DNA from: an uncultured Acetatifactor sp.
GTDB lineage: Bacteria; Bacillota; Clostridia; Lachnospirales; Lachnospiraceae
Reading direction: 5' to 3'
Assembly (NCBI GenBank): GCA_910586835.1
Contig: CAJUJU010000010.1
Span: forward strand, 1 to 63,123
Length of the DNA stretch: 63,123 nt
Shown: piece after piece, positions 49,447-58,063 of the stretch
How positions within the stretch are numbered: the first letter of the stretch is position 1
How the letters are laid out: the number at the start of each line of letters is the position of its first letter
Notes under the pieces: model-generated
Seen by the model: the letters and a program-made list of their open reading frames with translations, nothing else
The model's database searches: none
Told to the model about the DNA's origin: nothing
Translations under genes and position numbers: made by a program

Positions 49447-52400
49447 ATGTACCACTGTCATGTACATTTTTATCTGTTGGGCAGCCAGTGCAAAATTTTC
49501 GAGATCGTAAGGGAAACAGCCCCGTTGGAGCACTTTACGCATACTTTTGCGGAGGGCTCCGTACCGGAGGAGGGGCTGTTGTCGGAGGCGGATGTGATTC
49601 TGGCAAATCTGCGGGGACTGAATGCGGAGGAGACGGTGAGGAAGCTGGTCTCGGAAAAGCGCCGTGACGCGGAGCTTATTCTGCTTGCGGAGAAAGGTCA
49701 GGTGGAGCTTCTGAAGGGAGAATTGTCCGGGGTGAAGGACATCTGGATCTGTCCCATGTCCGCGGAGGAGGCCGGATTCCGGTTCCTGAGATGGCAGCAG
49801 GCTTATAAGCTGGGCCGGGATTTCTGGGAGACCGGCCACTTTTTTGAGGCCACCATCAACAATGTGCCCAATCTGGTCTGGTATAAGGATAAAAACGGTA
49901 TCCACGAGAAGGTGAACGACAGCTTCTGCAGGACGGTCAATAAGACCAGGCAGCAGGTGGAGGGACAGGGACACGCTTACATCTGGGATGTGGAGCATGA
50001 CGATCCCGCCTGTATAGAGTCGGAGAGAGAGGTCATGGAGGGGAGAAAGACCTGTGTGTCGGAGGAGACCATTCAGACCGGGGCAGGAAACAGGACGCTG
50101 ACCACCTATAAATCTCCCCTGTTTGATCTGGACGGCAGCGTGATGGGAACCGTGGGTGTGGCCATCGACGTGACGCAGGAGCGGCTTTATGAGCAGGAGA
50201 TCATACAGAAGAATCAGACGCTGGAGAAGATTTTCAACACCATCGACTGCGGAGTCATGTGTCATACGGCGGACGGTGCGGAGGTAATCAGCATCAACAA
50301 GGTGGCTCTCCGTATTCTGGGCTATGAGTCCCAGGAAGAGATGATGACGGACGGCTTTGACATGGTTGCCGGGAATGTGGTGGAAGAGGATCGGGAAGAG
50401 CTTCTGGAATGCATTAAAAACCTGAAGGAGGACGGAGACAGCGTCAGCATGGAGTACCGCATCCGGCACCGGGACGGGGAAGTGCTGCATATCATGGGCA
50501 ATGTGAAGCTGATACGGGAGAACGGCAAGCTGTTTTACCAGCGCTTTCTTTTGGACTGCACCGCCCGGAAGCTGCAGGAGGCGAGAAACGAGAGACGGCA
50601 GGCGGAGCTGGTTCAGGCGCTGAGCATTGACTATAATATTGTCTGTTTTGTTGACCTTGGCACGGGCATTGGGATTCCCATCCGCAGCAATGAAAAGGAC
50701 GGGCGGATTTTTGCCGTCGCACCCGGAAACACGATTGTTCTCAACCAGTGTATGGAGCGTTACATAGAGGAATTCGTCTATGGGGAGGACAGGGAGATGT
50801 TCCGCCAGGCGGTTTCCGTGGAATCCCTGCGGGAGGAGCTGGAGAAAAATAAACAATACTATGTGAATTATCGTGCGGTTTTTGACGATAATATAAAGTA
50901 TTTTCAGGTGAAGGCCGTGCGTGCGGGAGAGTGGGACGGACATTTCGGTGCGGTATTGGGACTGCGCAGTGTGGACGGGGAGACCCGCAGTGAGCTGGAA
51001 AAGAAGACAGCGCTGGAGACTGCGCTGAGGCAGGCCAACGCGGCCAGCAAGGCCAAGAGCATTTTCCTCTCCAATATGTCCCACGATATCCGCACGCCCA
51101 TGAACGCCATTGTGGGCTTTACCGCTCTTGCCATCACGCACATCGAAAACAGGGAGCAGGTGGAGGAATATCTGAAAAAGATCATGACCTCGGGAAATCA
51201 TCTGCTGAGCCTGATCAACGATGTGCTGGATATGAGCCGAATCGAGAGCGGAAAAATACATCTGGAGGAAAAGCTCTGCAGGCTGCCGGATATTCTGCAT
51301 GAGCTGCGGAACATTTTGCAGGCGGACATTCACGCAAAGCAGCTTGATCTGTATATTGACGCGGTGGATATCCTGGACGAGGAGATCTACTGCGACAGGC
51401 TGCGGCTGAATCAGGTGCTGCTGAATCTGCTCAGCAATGCGGTGAAGTATACGGGGGCAGGCGGTATCGTCAGCATGCGGATCCGGGAAAAGGCGGGGGC
51501 ACCGTCGGGCTATGCCTACTATGAATTTCTGATCAAGGATACCGGCGTGGGTATGAGCGAAGAGTTCGTCAATCATATCTTCGAACCCTTTGAGCGGGAA
51601 AAGACCAGCACCATCAGCGGGATCCAGGGCACGGGTCTTGGCATGGCCATCACGAAAAATATTGTGGATATGATGAACGGCACCATAGAGGTAAAGAGCG
51701 AGCAGGGAGTCGGAACGGAGATCACGGTGGGCTTTACTTTCCGGCTGCATGAGGGAGCCAGGGAACCCCAGGATATTCCGCAGCTGAAAAACTGCAGGGC
51801 GCTGGTGGTGGACGACGATTTCAATACCTGCGACAGTGTCACCCTGATGCTGGGACAGATCGGAATCCGTGCGGAATGGACCCTGTCGGGAAAGGAAGCG
51901 CTGCTCAGGACACACCAGGCCGTCACCCGGGGGGACAACTACAATATCTATGTGATCGACTGGATGCTGCCGGATATGAACGGCGTGGAGGTGGCCAGAA
52001 GGATCCGGAAGGAGATGGGAGACGATGTGCCGATCATTCTTCTGACGGCCTACGACTGGTCGGATATTGAGGAGGAGGCCAAGGAGGCCGGCGTGTCTGC
52101 GTTCTGCGGCAAGCCGCTGTTTCTGTCCGAGCTGCGCAGCTGCCTGAATTCCATTGTGACTGCCGAGGTGGAGGAAAAATCGGTGGAGGATGCGCCGAAG
52201 CGGCAGCTGACCGGAAGGATTCTGCTGGCGGAGGACAACGAGGTAAACCAGGAAATCGCAGTGGCGATCCTGGAGGATGCGGGATTCACTGCGGAGGTGG
52301 CCGGCAACGGGCAGATTGCGGTGGATATGCTGGAGCGGTCGAAGCCGGGGTACTATCAGCTGGTATTGATGGATGTTCAGATGCCGGAGCTGGACGGCTA

Positions 52401-52587
52401 TGGCGCAACCAGAAAGATCCGGGCCCTGGAAAACCATGAGCTTGCGTCCATCCCCATCTTTGCCATGACGGCCAACGCCTTTGAGGAGGATCGGCAGGAG
52501 GCGCTGAAGTGCGGGATGAATGGTCATCTGGCCAAGCCCATCAATATAAAGGTGCTGTTGGAGACACTGAACAGAGTATTGAACTGA
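49447..52587 (+). CDS. Hybrid sensor histidine kinase with two receivers
   Basis: A soluble 1046-aa kinase. The first 115 residues look like a receiver fold without the phospho-Asp (ADVILANLRG where a DVILLD-type strand is expected) and may be a ligand or partner domain. PAS-like units follow (about 125-245, 255-370 and 390-510), with VWYKDKNGIHEKVNDSFC clear in the first. HisKA has SNMSHDIRTPMNAIVGF (H546). The HATPase shows NLLSNAVKYTGAGG, DTGVGM and GTGLGMAI. Two receivers carry D838 (VIDWMLPDMNG) and D976 (LMDVQMPELDG). The layout and the AYDWSDIE motif in receiver 1 match the kinase at 39385, pointing to paralogues. Confidence 0.92.
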   Translation: MYHCHVHFYLLGSQCKIFEIVRETAPLEHFTHTFAEGSVPEEGLLSEADVILANLRGLNAEETVRKLVSEKRRDAELILLAEKGQVELLKGELSGVKDIWICPMSAEEAGFRFLRWQQAYKLGRDFWETGHFFEATINNVPNLVWYKDKNGIHEKVNDSFCRTVNKTRQQVEGQGHAYIWDVEHDDPACIESEREVMEGRKTCVSEETIQTGAGNRTLTTYKSPLFDLDGSVMGTVGVAIDVTQERLYEQEIIQKNQTLEKIFNTIDCGVMCHTADGAEVISINKVALRILGYESQEEMMTDGFDMVAGNVVEEDREELLECIKNLKEDGDSVSMEYRIRHRDGEVLHIMGNVKLIRENGKLFYQRFLLDCTARKLQEARNERRQAELVQALSIDYNIVCFVDLGTGIGIPIRSNEKDGRIFAVAPGNTIVLNQCMERYIEEFVYGEDREMFRQAVSVESLREELEKNKQYYVNYRAVFDDNIKYFQVKAVRAGEWDGHFGAVLGLRSVDGETRSELEKKTALETALRQANAASKAKSIFLSNMSHDIRTPMNAIVGFTALAITHIENREQVEEYLKKIMTSGNHLLSLINDVLDMSRIESGKIHLEEKLCRLPDILHELRNILQADIHAKQLDLYIDAVDILDEEIYCDRLRLNQVLLNLLSNAVKYTGAGGIVSMRIREKAGAPSGYAYYEFLIKDTGVGMSEEFVNHIFEPFEREKTSTISGIQGTGLGMAITKNIVDMMNGTIEVKSEQGVGTEITVGFTFRLHEGAREPQDIPQLKNCRALVVDDDFNTCDSVTLMLGQIGIRAEWTLSGKEALLRTHQAVTRGDNYNIYVIDWMLPDMNGVEVARRIRKEMGDDVPIILLTAYDWSDIEEEAKEAGVSAFCGKPLFLSELRSCLNSIVTAEVEEKSVEDAPKRQLTGRILLAEDNEVNQEIAVAILEDAGFTAEVAGNGQIAVDMLERSKPGYYQLVLMDVQMPELDGYGATRKIRALENHELASIPIFAMTANAFEEDRQEALKCGMNGHLAKPINIKVLLETLNRVLN

Positions 52588-52653
52588 TGCTGTAAAATTG
52601 CCCCGGGAAAGGGTGGCGGTCCCTTTGTGCGAAGAGGGCGGACAGGAGAGAGA

Positions 52654-53610
52654 ATGGAAGAAACAATTGATAATCTCACAAGGGAGAGGATGCAGTTTGC
52701 GGTGCTGATCGACGCGGACAATATCAGTTCCAGATTTGCGGGCACGATTTTTGAGGAGCTGGAGAAGTTCGGGCTTTCCACCTACCGCCGTATCTACGGC
52801 AACTGGTCCAGGAGCAACGGATGGAACGAGGGAATGCTGCTGGAATATTCCATTATGCCGGTGCAGCAGTTTTCCTATACCACGGGAAAAAATGCCACCG
52901 ACATGGCCATGGTCATTGACGCCATGGATATTCTTTTTAAGAACAAGGTACAGGGCTTCTGCCTGGTGACCAGCGACAGTGATTTCACCCGGCTTGCCAT
53001 GCGGCTGCGGGAGGAGAATATGTTCGTGCTGGGCATGGGGGAATCCAAGACGCCGCTGGCGCTGACCAGGGCCTGCAATCGTTTTATTCATCTGAACCTG
53101 GTGGCGGAGCAGAATAAGGCGCTGGAAGGCAACGAGAATCTGGAGGGCAGTGAAGAACAGAATGTCACCTCCATCACGGAGGTGCGCCAGGCCATCCTTG
53201 CCCTGGTCAATGAAAATGACGGAAAGCAGGTGGATCTGGCCAGGATCGGAAGCAGGCTCAACGATAAGTTTTCCGATTTTGACGTGCGGAACTACGGCTA
53301 CGCCAAGCTGAGTACCATGGTGGTGCAGGAGGTGCCGGATCTGGCGGTAAAGAAGGTGAATAACCAGCATTATGTGGAGCGGCGCACCACCCTGACCAAG
53401 GCGGAGCTGGAGCGGGAGATTTGCAGTATGATCGAAAAGAGCGGAGGGATGATCGACAATCTTTCCACGCTGAACGACGAGCTGCACAAAAAGTACAGGC
53501 AGCTTGATTTCAGGCAGTTCGGCTACAGCAGGATATCCAGCTTCCTGCGCAGCATGAAGTCTGTGACGGTGCATGAGAATCAGGTGACGCTGCGGGAAGA
53601 GGCCAGGTAA
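52654..53610 (+). CDS. NYN-domain putative ribonuclease with two LOTUS domains
   Basis: A 318-aa protein. The N-terminal NYN (PIN-like) nuclease domain keeps its acidic residues: D20 and D22 in VLIDADNI, D83 in KNATDMAM, and D108 and D110 in TSDSDF. Two winged-helix units of the OST-HTH/LOTUS type follow at about 155-225 and 240-312, each ending in a similar NYGYAKLS / QFGYSRIS segment. This NYN-LOTUS layout suggests RNA binding and cleavage, but bacterial targets are unknown. AGGAGAG precedes ATG 52654. It ends one base before rarA. Confidence 0.85.
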   Translation: MEETIDNLTRERMQFAVLIDADNISSRFAGTIFEELEKFGLSTYRRIYGNWSRSNGWNEGMLLEYSIMPVQQFSYTTGKNATDMAMVIDAMDILFKNKVQGFCLVTSDSDFTRLAMRLREENMFVLGMGESKTPLALTRACNRFIHLNLVAEQNKALEGNENLEGSEEQNVTSITEVRQAILALVNENDGKQVDLARIGSRLNDKFSDFDVRNYGYAKLSTMVVQEVPDLAVKKVNNQHYVERRTTLTKAELEREICSMIEKSGGMIDNLSTLNDELHKKYRQLDFRQFGYSRISSFLRSMKSVTVHENQVTLREEAR

Positions 53611-53611
53611 T

Positions 53612-54946
53612 ATGGATTTGTTTGACTATATGCGGAGCGCAAATATGGAGAAAGAGTCTCCCCTTGCGGCGAGAATGCGCCCCAGAACCCTGGAGGAGGT
53701 GGTGGGGCAGGAGCACATTGTGGGCAGGGACAAGCTGCTCTATCGTGCCATTCAGGCGGACAAGGTGAGCTCCATAATCTTCTATGGTCCTCCCGGGACG
53801 GGGAAGACCACCCTTGCCAGGGTCATTGCAAATACCACCAGCGCCGAGTTTACCCAGATCAATGCCACGGTGGCGGGGAAGAAGGATATGGAAGAGGTGG
53901 TGGCAAAGGCGAAGGACACCCGGGGGATGTACGGCCGCCGCACCATTCTTTTTATCGACGAGATTCATCGCTTCAACAAAAGTCAGCAGGACTACCTGCT
54001 TCCTTTTGTGGAGGACGGCACCCTGATTCTGATCGGAGCCACCACGGAGAATCCTTATTTTGAGGTGAACGGGGCCTTGATCTCCCGCTCTATTGTCTTT
54101 GAACTGAAACCCATACCTGTGGACGCGGTGAAGGAGCTGATCCGGAAGGCCGTGTATGACACCGAGAGGGGAATGGGGGCTTATGATGCGGTGATAGAGG
54201 AGGACGCCCTGGATTTTCTGGCGGAGCTTTCCGGAGGAGACGCAAGACATGCGCTGAATGCGGTGGAGTTGGGCGTCATGACCACCGGGCGCGGTGAGGA
54301 CGGAAAAATCCGCCTGACTCTGGAGGTGGCGCAGGAATGTATTCAGAAGAGGGTGCTGCGGTACGACAAGACGGGGGATAATCACTATGATACGGTTTCT
54401 GCCTTTATCAAGAGTATGAGAGGATCCGACCCGGATGCGGCGGTGTATTATTTGGCCAGGATGCTGAAAGCCGGGGAACAGGTGACGTTTATCGCCAGAA
54501 GGATCATGATTTGTGCTGCGGAAGATGTGGGAAATGCGGATCCTCAGGCGCTGTCCGTGGCAGTCAGCGCATCCCTGGCGGTGGAGCGCATCGGGATGCC
54601 GGAGGCACAGATCATTCTGGCCCAGGCGGCGTCTTATGTGGCATGTGCGCCCAAGAGCAACGCTGCCAGCAGCGGGGTTTTTCAGGCCATGGAGGCGGTG
54701 GAAAAGACAGGGAACCTTCCGATTCCGCCGCATTTGCAGGACGCCCACTATAAGGGCGCGGCAAAGCTGGGGCATGGGACGGGGTACAAGTATGCCCATG
54801 ATTATCCCAACAATTATGTGAGGCAGCAGTATCTGCCCTATGAGCTGGACGGAAGGGAATTTTACAAACCTTCAGGAAATGGATACGAGGTGAAAATCCG
54901 GGAGCACATGAGACGCATCCGGGAAGAAAGCGCGCCGGAAAACTGA
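53612..54946 (+). CDS. rarA: Replication-associated recombination protein A (AAA ATPase)
   Basis: MgsA/RarA clamp-loader-like ATPase that acts at stalled replication forks. It has FYGPPGTGKTTLARVIA at about residues 57-73, TILFIDEIHRFNKSQQD (Walker B), GATTENPYFEVN (sensor 1) and the C-terminal tetramerisation domain with KSMRGSDPDAAVYYLARML. It starts one base after the NYN-LOTUS stop, so the two are probably cotranslated. The terminator stem includes its stop codon. Confidence 0.95.
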   Translation: MDLFDYMRSANMEKESPLAARMRPRTLEEVVGQEHIVGRDKLLYRAIQADKVSSIIFYGPPGTGKTTLARVIANTTSAEFTQINATVAGKKDMEEVVAKAKDTRGMYGRRTILFIDEIHRFNKSQQDYLLPFVEDGTLILIGATTENPYFEVNGALISRSIVFELKPIPVDAVKELIRKAVYDTERGMGAYDAVIEEDALDFLAELSGGDARHALNAVELGVMTTGRGEDGKIRLTLEVAQECIQKRVLRYDKTGDNHYDTVSAFIKSMRGSDPDAAVYYLARMLKAGEQVTFIARRIMICAAEDVGNADPQALSVAVSASLAVERIGMPEAQIILAQAASYVACAPKSNAASSGVFQAMEAVEKTGNLPIPPHLQDAHYKGAAKLGHGTGYKYAHDYPNNYVRQQYLPYELDGREFYKPSGNGYEVKIREHMRRIREESAPEN

Positions 54947-54962
54947 ACTCCGGCGCGTTTTT
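54931..54962. terminator. Terminator at the 3' end of rarA
   Basis: A perfect 9-bp G/C-rich stem (CGCGCCGGA at 54931-54939, TCCGGCGCG at 54949-54957) with the rarA stop codon in the loop and TTTTT after it. Confidence 0.85.
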
Positions 54963-54982
54963 GTCTTTTGGGAATGCTTTCC

Positions 54983-55498
54983 TTAAAAAAGCTCCTGTAT
55001 GAGGTGCTGATAGATGGCCTGGTTCTTTTTTTGCCAGTTGTCGCAGATGGAAGCGGCGGTGGATTCGTCTGGAACGGACAAGGTGATATCCACCAGCCGG
55101 ATGCCCCGATCCTTGGCCACCAGGTGGGCCTCGTATTCCCCGGAGGTGGACTTATAATAGTCCCCAAGCACGGACACCTCGTTTCGGAGCGCAAACTCAT
55201 TTTCCCGGAAATAGGTGTTGATTTCCTGCTTGATGGCATCGCTGATCCGGTTCTGAAAAAAGTGCAAGGTCTCCCGTCCTTCCTTTGTGACGGAGAGATG
55301 CGTGCGGTTGCGGATGGTCTCGGAGGAGATCATCCCGGCCTCGTTCAGTTCGCTGATGACCTGCTGCAGGGTGAGAAAGTTGGTGTACTCCCGCTCCAGG
55401 ATGAAGTCGCTGACCTGGGCGGTGGTCATGGGAAAATTTACCCGGTTGAGCATATACAAAACGATCAGTTTATAGAGAGTCAGCGTATCTTGCAGCAT
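54983..55498 (-). CDS. DUF4364 family protein
   Basis: A 171-aa protein of a family found mainly in Clostridia. The first 90 residues look like a winged helix (MLQDTLTLYKLIVLYMLNRV, LQQVISELNEAGMI, LSVTKEGRETLHFF), and the rest is a small alpha/beta part. A DNA-binding role is suggested by the fold but not shown. It lies six bases after the radical SAM gene and is likely cotranscribed with it and malic enzyme. Confidence 0.85.
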   Translation of the reverse strand: MLQDTLTLYKLIVLYMLNRVNFPMTTAQVSDFILEREYTNFLTLQQVISELNEAGMISSETIRNRTHLSVTKEGRETLHFFQNRISDAIKQEINTYFRENEFALRNEVSVLGDYYKSTSGEYEAHLVAKDRGIRLVDITLSVPDESTAASICDNWQKKNQAIYQHLIQELF

Positions 55499-55504
55499 AA
55501 TTCC

Positions 55505-56611
55505 TCACATTCCGCCGATTTTCGGCATTTCTCCGTCAGACGGATCCCCGTTTTCCAAAGGAAGCTTTCCGGCGTCCGCACTGCCGGAGGAGATATCCCC
55601 GGAACAGGAAAAAAGTCGTCCCTGAAAACGTCCTTCTGTCCGCATCTGTCGGTGAAGGGAATTCAATACATCTTTTTTGTTTTTACTCCAGAGAGGGGCG
55701 ATCAGCAGTCTGCCGGGGCCGTCTCCGGTGACGCGGTGCAGCACGATTTCGGGAGAGAGCCGTTCCAGACAGTTGACCAGCAGATTCAGGTACGCGTCCT
55801 TTGACAGAGCTTGGAATGCGCCCTTCAGGTAGCAGGCGGCCAGGTCGGTTCCCTCCAGCACATGCAGAAGCTGAAGCTTGATTCCGAAGGGCAGGATGCC
55901 GTTTAAGTAGCGTATTGTCTCCAGCATTTTTGCCTCATCTTCGCCGGGAAGTCCCAGAATGACGTGGACGATGACAGGGATGTCTGCCCGGGCAAGCCGT
56001 CTGACGGCGGTTTCAAAGCAGGGAAGGGCGTAACCTCTGCGGAGAAAGGCTGCGGTTTTCTCGTGTATGGTCTGCAGTCCCAGCTCGATCCAGATGAACT
56101 TGTCCGGAAATCGTTGCTTTAAATCTGTGAGCAGTGCAAGGACTTCGTCCGGCAGGCAGTCCGGCCTGGTGGCCACGGAGATGCCGCACACCCGGGGGGA
56201 GAGCAGAGCCTGGGTAAAGAGCCGTTCCAGACGGGGAATCGGGGCGTAGGTGTTGGTGTAAGCCTGAAAGTAGGCGATGACACAGGGGTCATCATATGGG
56301 GTGGGGAGCTGCGGGGGCATGCTGCTGCCCATGGCAGGATTTTTACCGTGCAGCTTGCGCTCAATCCGGCGGATCCCCTCATCCAGCTGCGGGCGGATAT
56401 CGTCGTCCCCGCCGGACAGTTCCACGGCGAAATCCCCGCTGCCGCCTGCGCTGCAGAAAATGCAGCCCCGGGTTCCCAGAGAACCGTCCCGGTTGGGGCA
56501 GGTCATCCGGGCGTTCAGGGCTACTCTGTAGCATTTGCGGCCATAAGTATTTTTACACCAGGCGTCCAGGGAGTAATAGGGCTTGCCGTGCCAGTCCGTT
56601 CCTGTGCCCAC
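55505..56611 (-). CDS. Radical SAM protein, TIGR01212/YhcC type
   Basis: A 368-aa radical SAM enzyme with an early cysteine cluster C38-x11-C50-x2-C53 (CPNRDGSLGTRGCIFC), the spacing seen in the YhcC/Elp3-related family rather than the plain CxxxCxxC. Later motifs are VATRPDCL, LGLQTIHEKTAAFLRRGY and HVILGLPGEDEAKMLET. The last 50 residues are poorly conserved. It starts at GTG 56611, two bases after the malic enzyme stop. Its reaction is not known; a tRNA-linked or metabolic role is conjecture. Confidence 0.88.
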   Translation of the reverse strand: MGTGTDWHGKPYYSLDAWCKNTYGRKCYRVALNARMTCPNRDGSLGTRGCIFCSAGGSGDFAVELSGGDDDIRPQLDEGIRRIERKLHGKNPAMGSSMPPQLPTPYDDPCVIAYFQAYTNTYAPIPRLERLFTQALLSPRVCGISVATRPDCLPDEVLALLTDLKQRFPDKFIWIELGLQTIHEKTAAFLRRGYALPCFETAVRRLARADIPVIVHVILGLPGEDEAKMLETIRYLNGILPFGIKLQLLHVLEGTDLAACYLKGAFQALSKDAYLNLLVNCLERLSPEIVLHRVTGDGPGRLLIAPLWSKNKKDVLNSLHRQMRTEGRFQGRLFSCSGDISSGSADAGKLPLENGDPSDGEMPKIGGM

Positions 56612-56613
56612 GG

Positions 56614-57765
56614 TCAGCGGATGTGGGCCTTTACCGCTGCGGCCACCAGCTCTGCCACCTTCGGGTTAAAGGCCTCCGGCATGATATTGTTTTCGCAGAG
56701 CTCGTCCCGGGGAACCAGGCCGGCGATGGCTTCCGCAGCCGCAAGCTTCATCTCCTCGGTGATCCGGGAGGCGCGTCCTTCCAGAGCGCCCCGGAAGATG
56801 CCGGGGAAGGCCACCACATTGTTGACCTGATTGGGAAAATCGCTGCGTCCCGTGCCCACCACCCGGGCGCCTGCAGCCTTTGCCACATCCGGCATGATCT
56901 CGGGAACGGGGTTTGCCATGGCGAAAAGAATGGCGTCCCGGTTCATGGAAGCCACCATTTCCGGAGTCACAATATTGGGAGCGGATACGCCAACAAAGAT
57001 ATCCGCGCCCTTCAGGGCGTCGGCAAGGGATCCGGTTTCACCGTTTAAGTTGGTCACCTGGGTCATTTTCTGCTGCATCCAGTTCAGTCCCTGGGTGGTT
57101 TTGGACAAAATCCCCACCTTGTCACAGAGAATGATTTTGGGAAAGCCGTAGGTCAAAAGAAGCTTGGTGATGGCTATGCCTGCGCTTCCCGCGCCGTTTA
57201 CCACCACCCGGCAGTCTTCCTTTCTTTTGCCCGTCACCTTCAGGGCGTTGATGATGCCGGCCAGAACCACGATGGCAGTGCCGTGCTGGTCGTCGTGAAA
57301 CACGGGGATGTCGAGGATCTCGTTCAGGCGTTCCTCGATTTCAAAGCATCTGGGAGCGCTGATATCCTCCAGGTTGATGCCGCCGAAGCCCGGGGCAAGC
57401 CAGGTGACGGCCTTTATGATCTCTTCCGTATCCTGGGTATCCAGGCAGATGGGGACGGCGTTGACGCCGCCGAACTCTTTAAACAGCACGGCCTTGCCTT
57501 CCATCACCGGCATGGCTGCATGGGGGCCGATGTTTCCGAGCCCAAGTACGGCGCTTCCGTCGGAGACCACGGCAACCGTGTTTGCCTTCATGGTGTAGCG
57601 GTAGGCGGCCTCTGTGTCCGCGGCGATGACCTTGCAGGGCTCGGCTACCCCGGGGGTGTAGGCGATGGCCAGGGCTTCCCTGGAGTTTACAGGTGATTTG
57701 GATACGGTCTCCAGCTTTCCGTTCCACTGTTCGTGCATTGCTAATGCCTTTTCGTTGTTTGTCAT
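56614..57765 (-). CDS. NAD(P)-dependent malic enzyme
   Basis: Oxidises and decarboxylates malate to pyruvate. The 383-aa protein is the short bacterial form without the phosphotransacetylase-like domain. It shows AIAYTPGVAEPCK (substrate-side Tyr), VSDGSAVLGLGNIG, the metal-site blocks INLEDISAPRCFEIE and PVFHDDQHGTAIV, and the nucleotide-binding VVNGAGSAGIAI. AGAGGTA precedes the ATG. Coenzyme preference cannot be told from sequence. It heads a minus-strand set with the radical SAM and DUF4364 genes. Confidence 0.94.
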   Translation of the reverse strand: MTNNEKALAMHEQWNGKLETVSKSPVNSREALAIAYTPGVAEPCKVIAADTEAAYRYTMKANTVAVVSDGSAVLGLGNIGPHAAMPVMEGKAVLFKEFGGVNAVPICLDTQDTEEIIKAVTWLAPGFGGINLEDISAPRCFEIEERLNEILDIPVFHDDQHGTAIVVLAGIINALKVTGKRKEDCRVVVNGAGSAGIAITKLLLTYGFPKIILCDKVGILSKTTQGLNWMQQKMTQVTNLNGETGSLADALKGADIFVGVSAPNIVTPEMVASMNRDAILFAMANPVPEIMPDVAKAAGARVVGTGRSDFPNQVNNVVAFPGIFRGALEGRASRITEEMKLAAAEAIAGLVPRDELCENNIMPEAFNPKVAELVAAAVKAHIR

Positions 57766-57877
57766 GGCAGTACCTCTCTCTGATAGAAAATGGCGGTTTG
57801 GTTCTTTCTATCATATAATAATTCACATTCCTTCGCAAGAGTTAAAATTGGGGCTTCCTATTTTATAAAATGTGTAT

Positions 57878-57930
57878 TATAATAGGATTAGTGTGAAAAA
57901 GGGCATTTCACAGAAAAAGCCTTTTCACAC
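57878..57930 (+). promoter_or_regulatory. Promoter element and imperfect hairpin in the rho leader
   Basis: TATAAT at 57878-57883 (no good -35) is followed by an imperfect inverted repeat: GTGTGAAAA from 57891 pairs with TTTTCACAC ending at 57930, and the flanking GGGC/GC pairs with bulges. The 298-base gap between malic enzyme and rho holds no gene that I can support. Confidence 0.4.
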
Positions 57931-58063
57931 ATTCGACAAATTCATTTTTGAAGTCAAGGAAGCATGTCGATCGCGCATCTTATTTTTAACCCCTTTTTGT
58001 ATCAGATGTAAAAACTGCTTTCAATGCTGAAATAGTGCATTTATTTTATTCAGGAGGAAATTT

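Noticed and set aside
52605..52628. AAAGGG/CCCTTT inverted repeat before the NYN gene as a terminator
   Set aside because: The stem is only six pairs and is not followed by a T-run.
49246..53574. A very long open frame on the minus strand (over 1400 codons) opposite the second hybrid kinase and the NYN gene
   Set aside because: It is the mirror of GC-biased codons in real plus-strand genes; the translation has no recognisable domain and crosses two well-supported genes.
57766..58063. Riboswitch or T-box in the rho leader
   Set aside because: Only one imperfect hairpin is visible; no conserved T-box sequence or known aptamer core could be found by eye.
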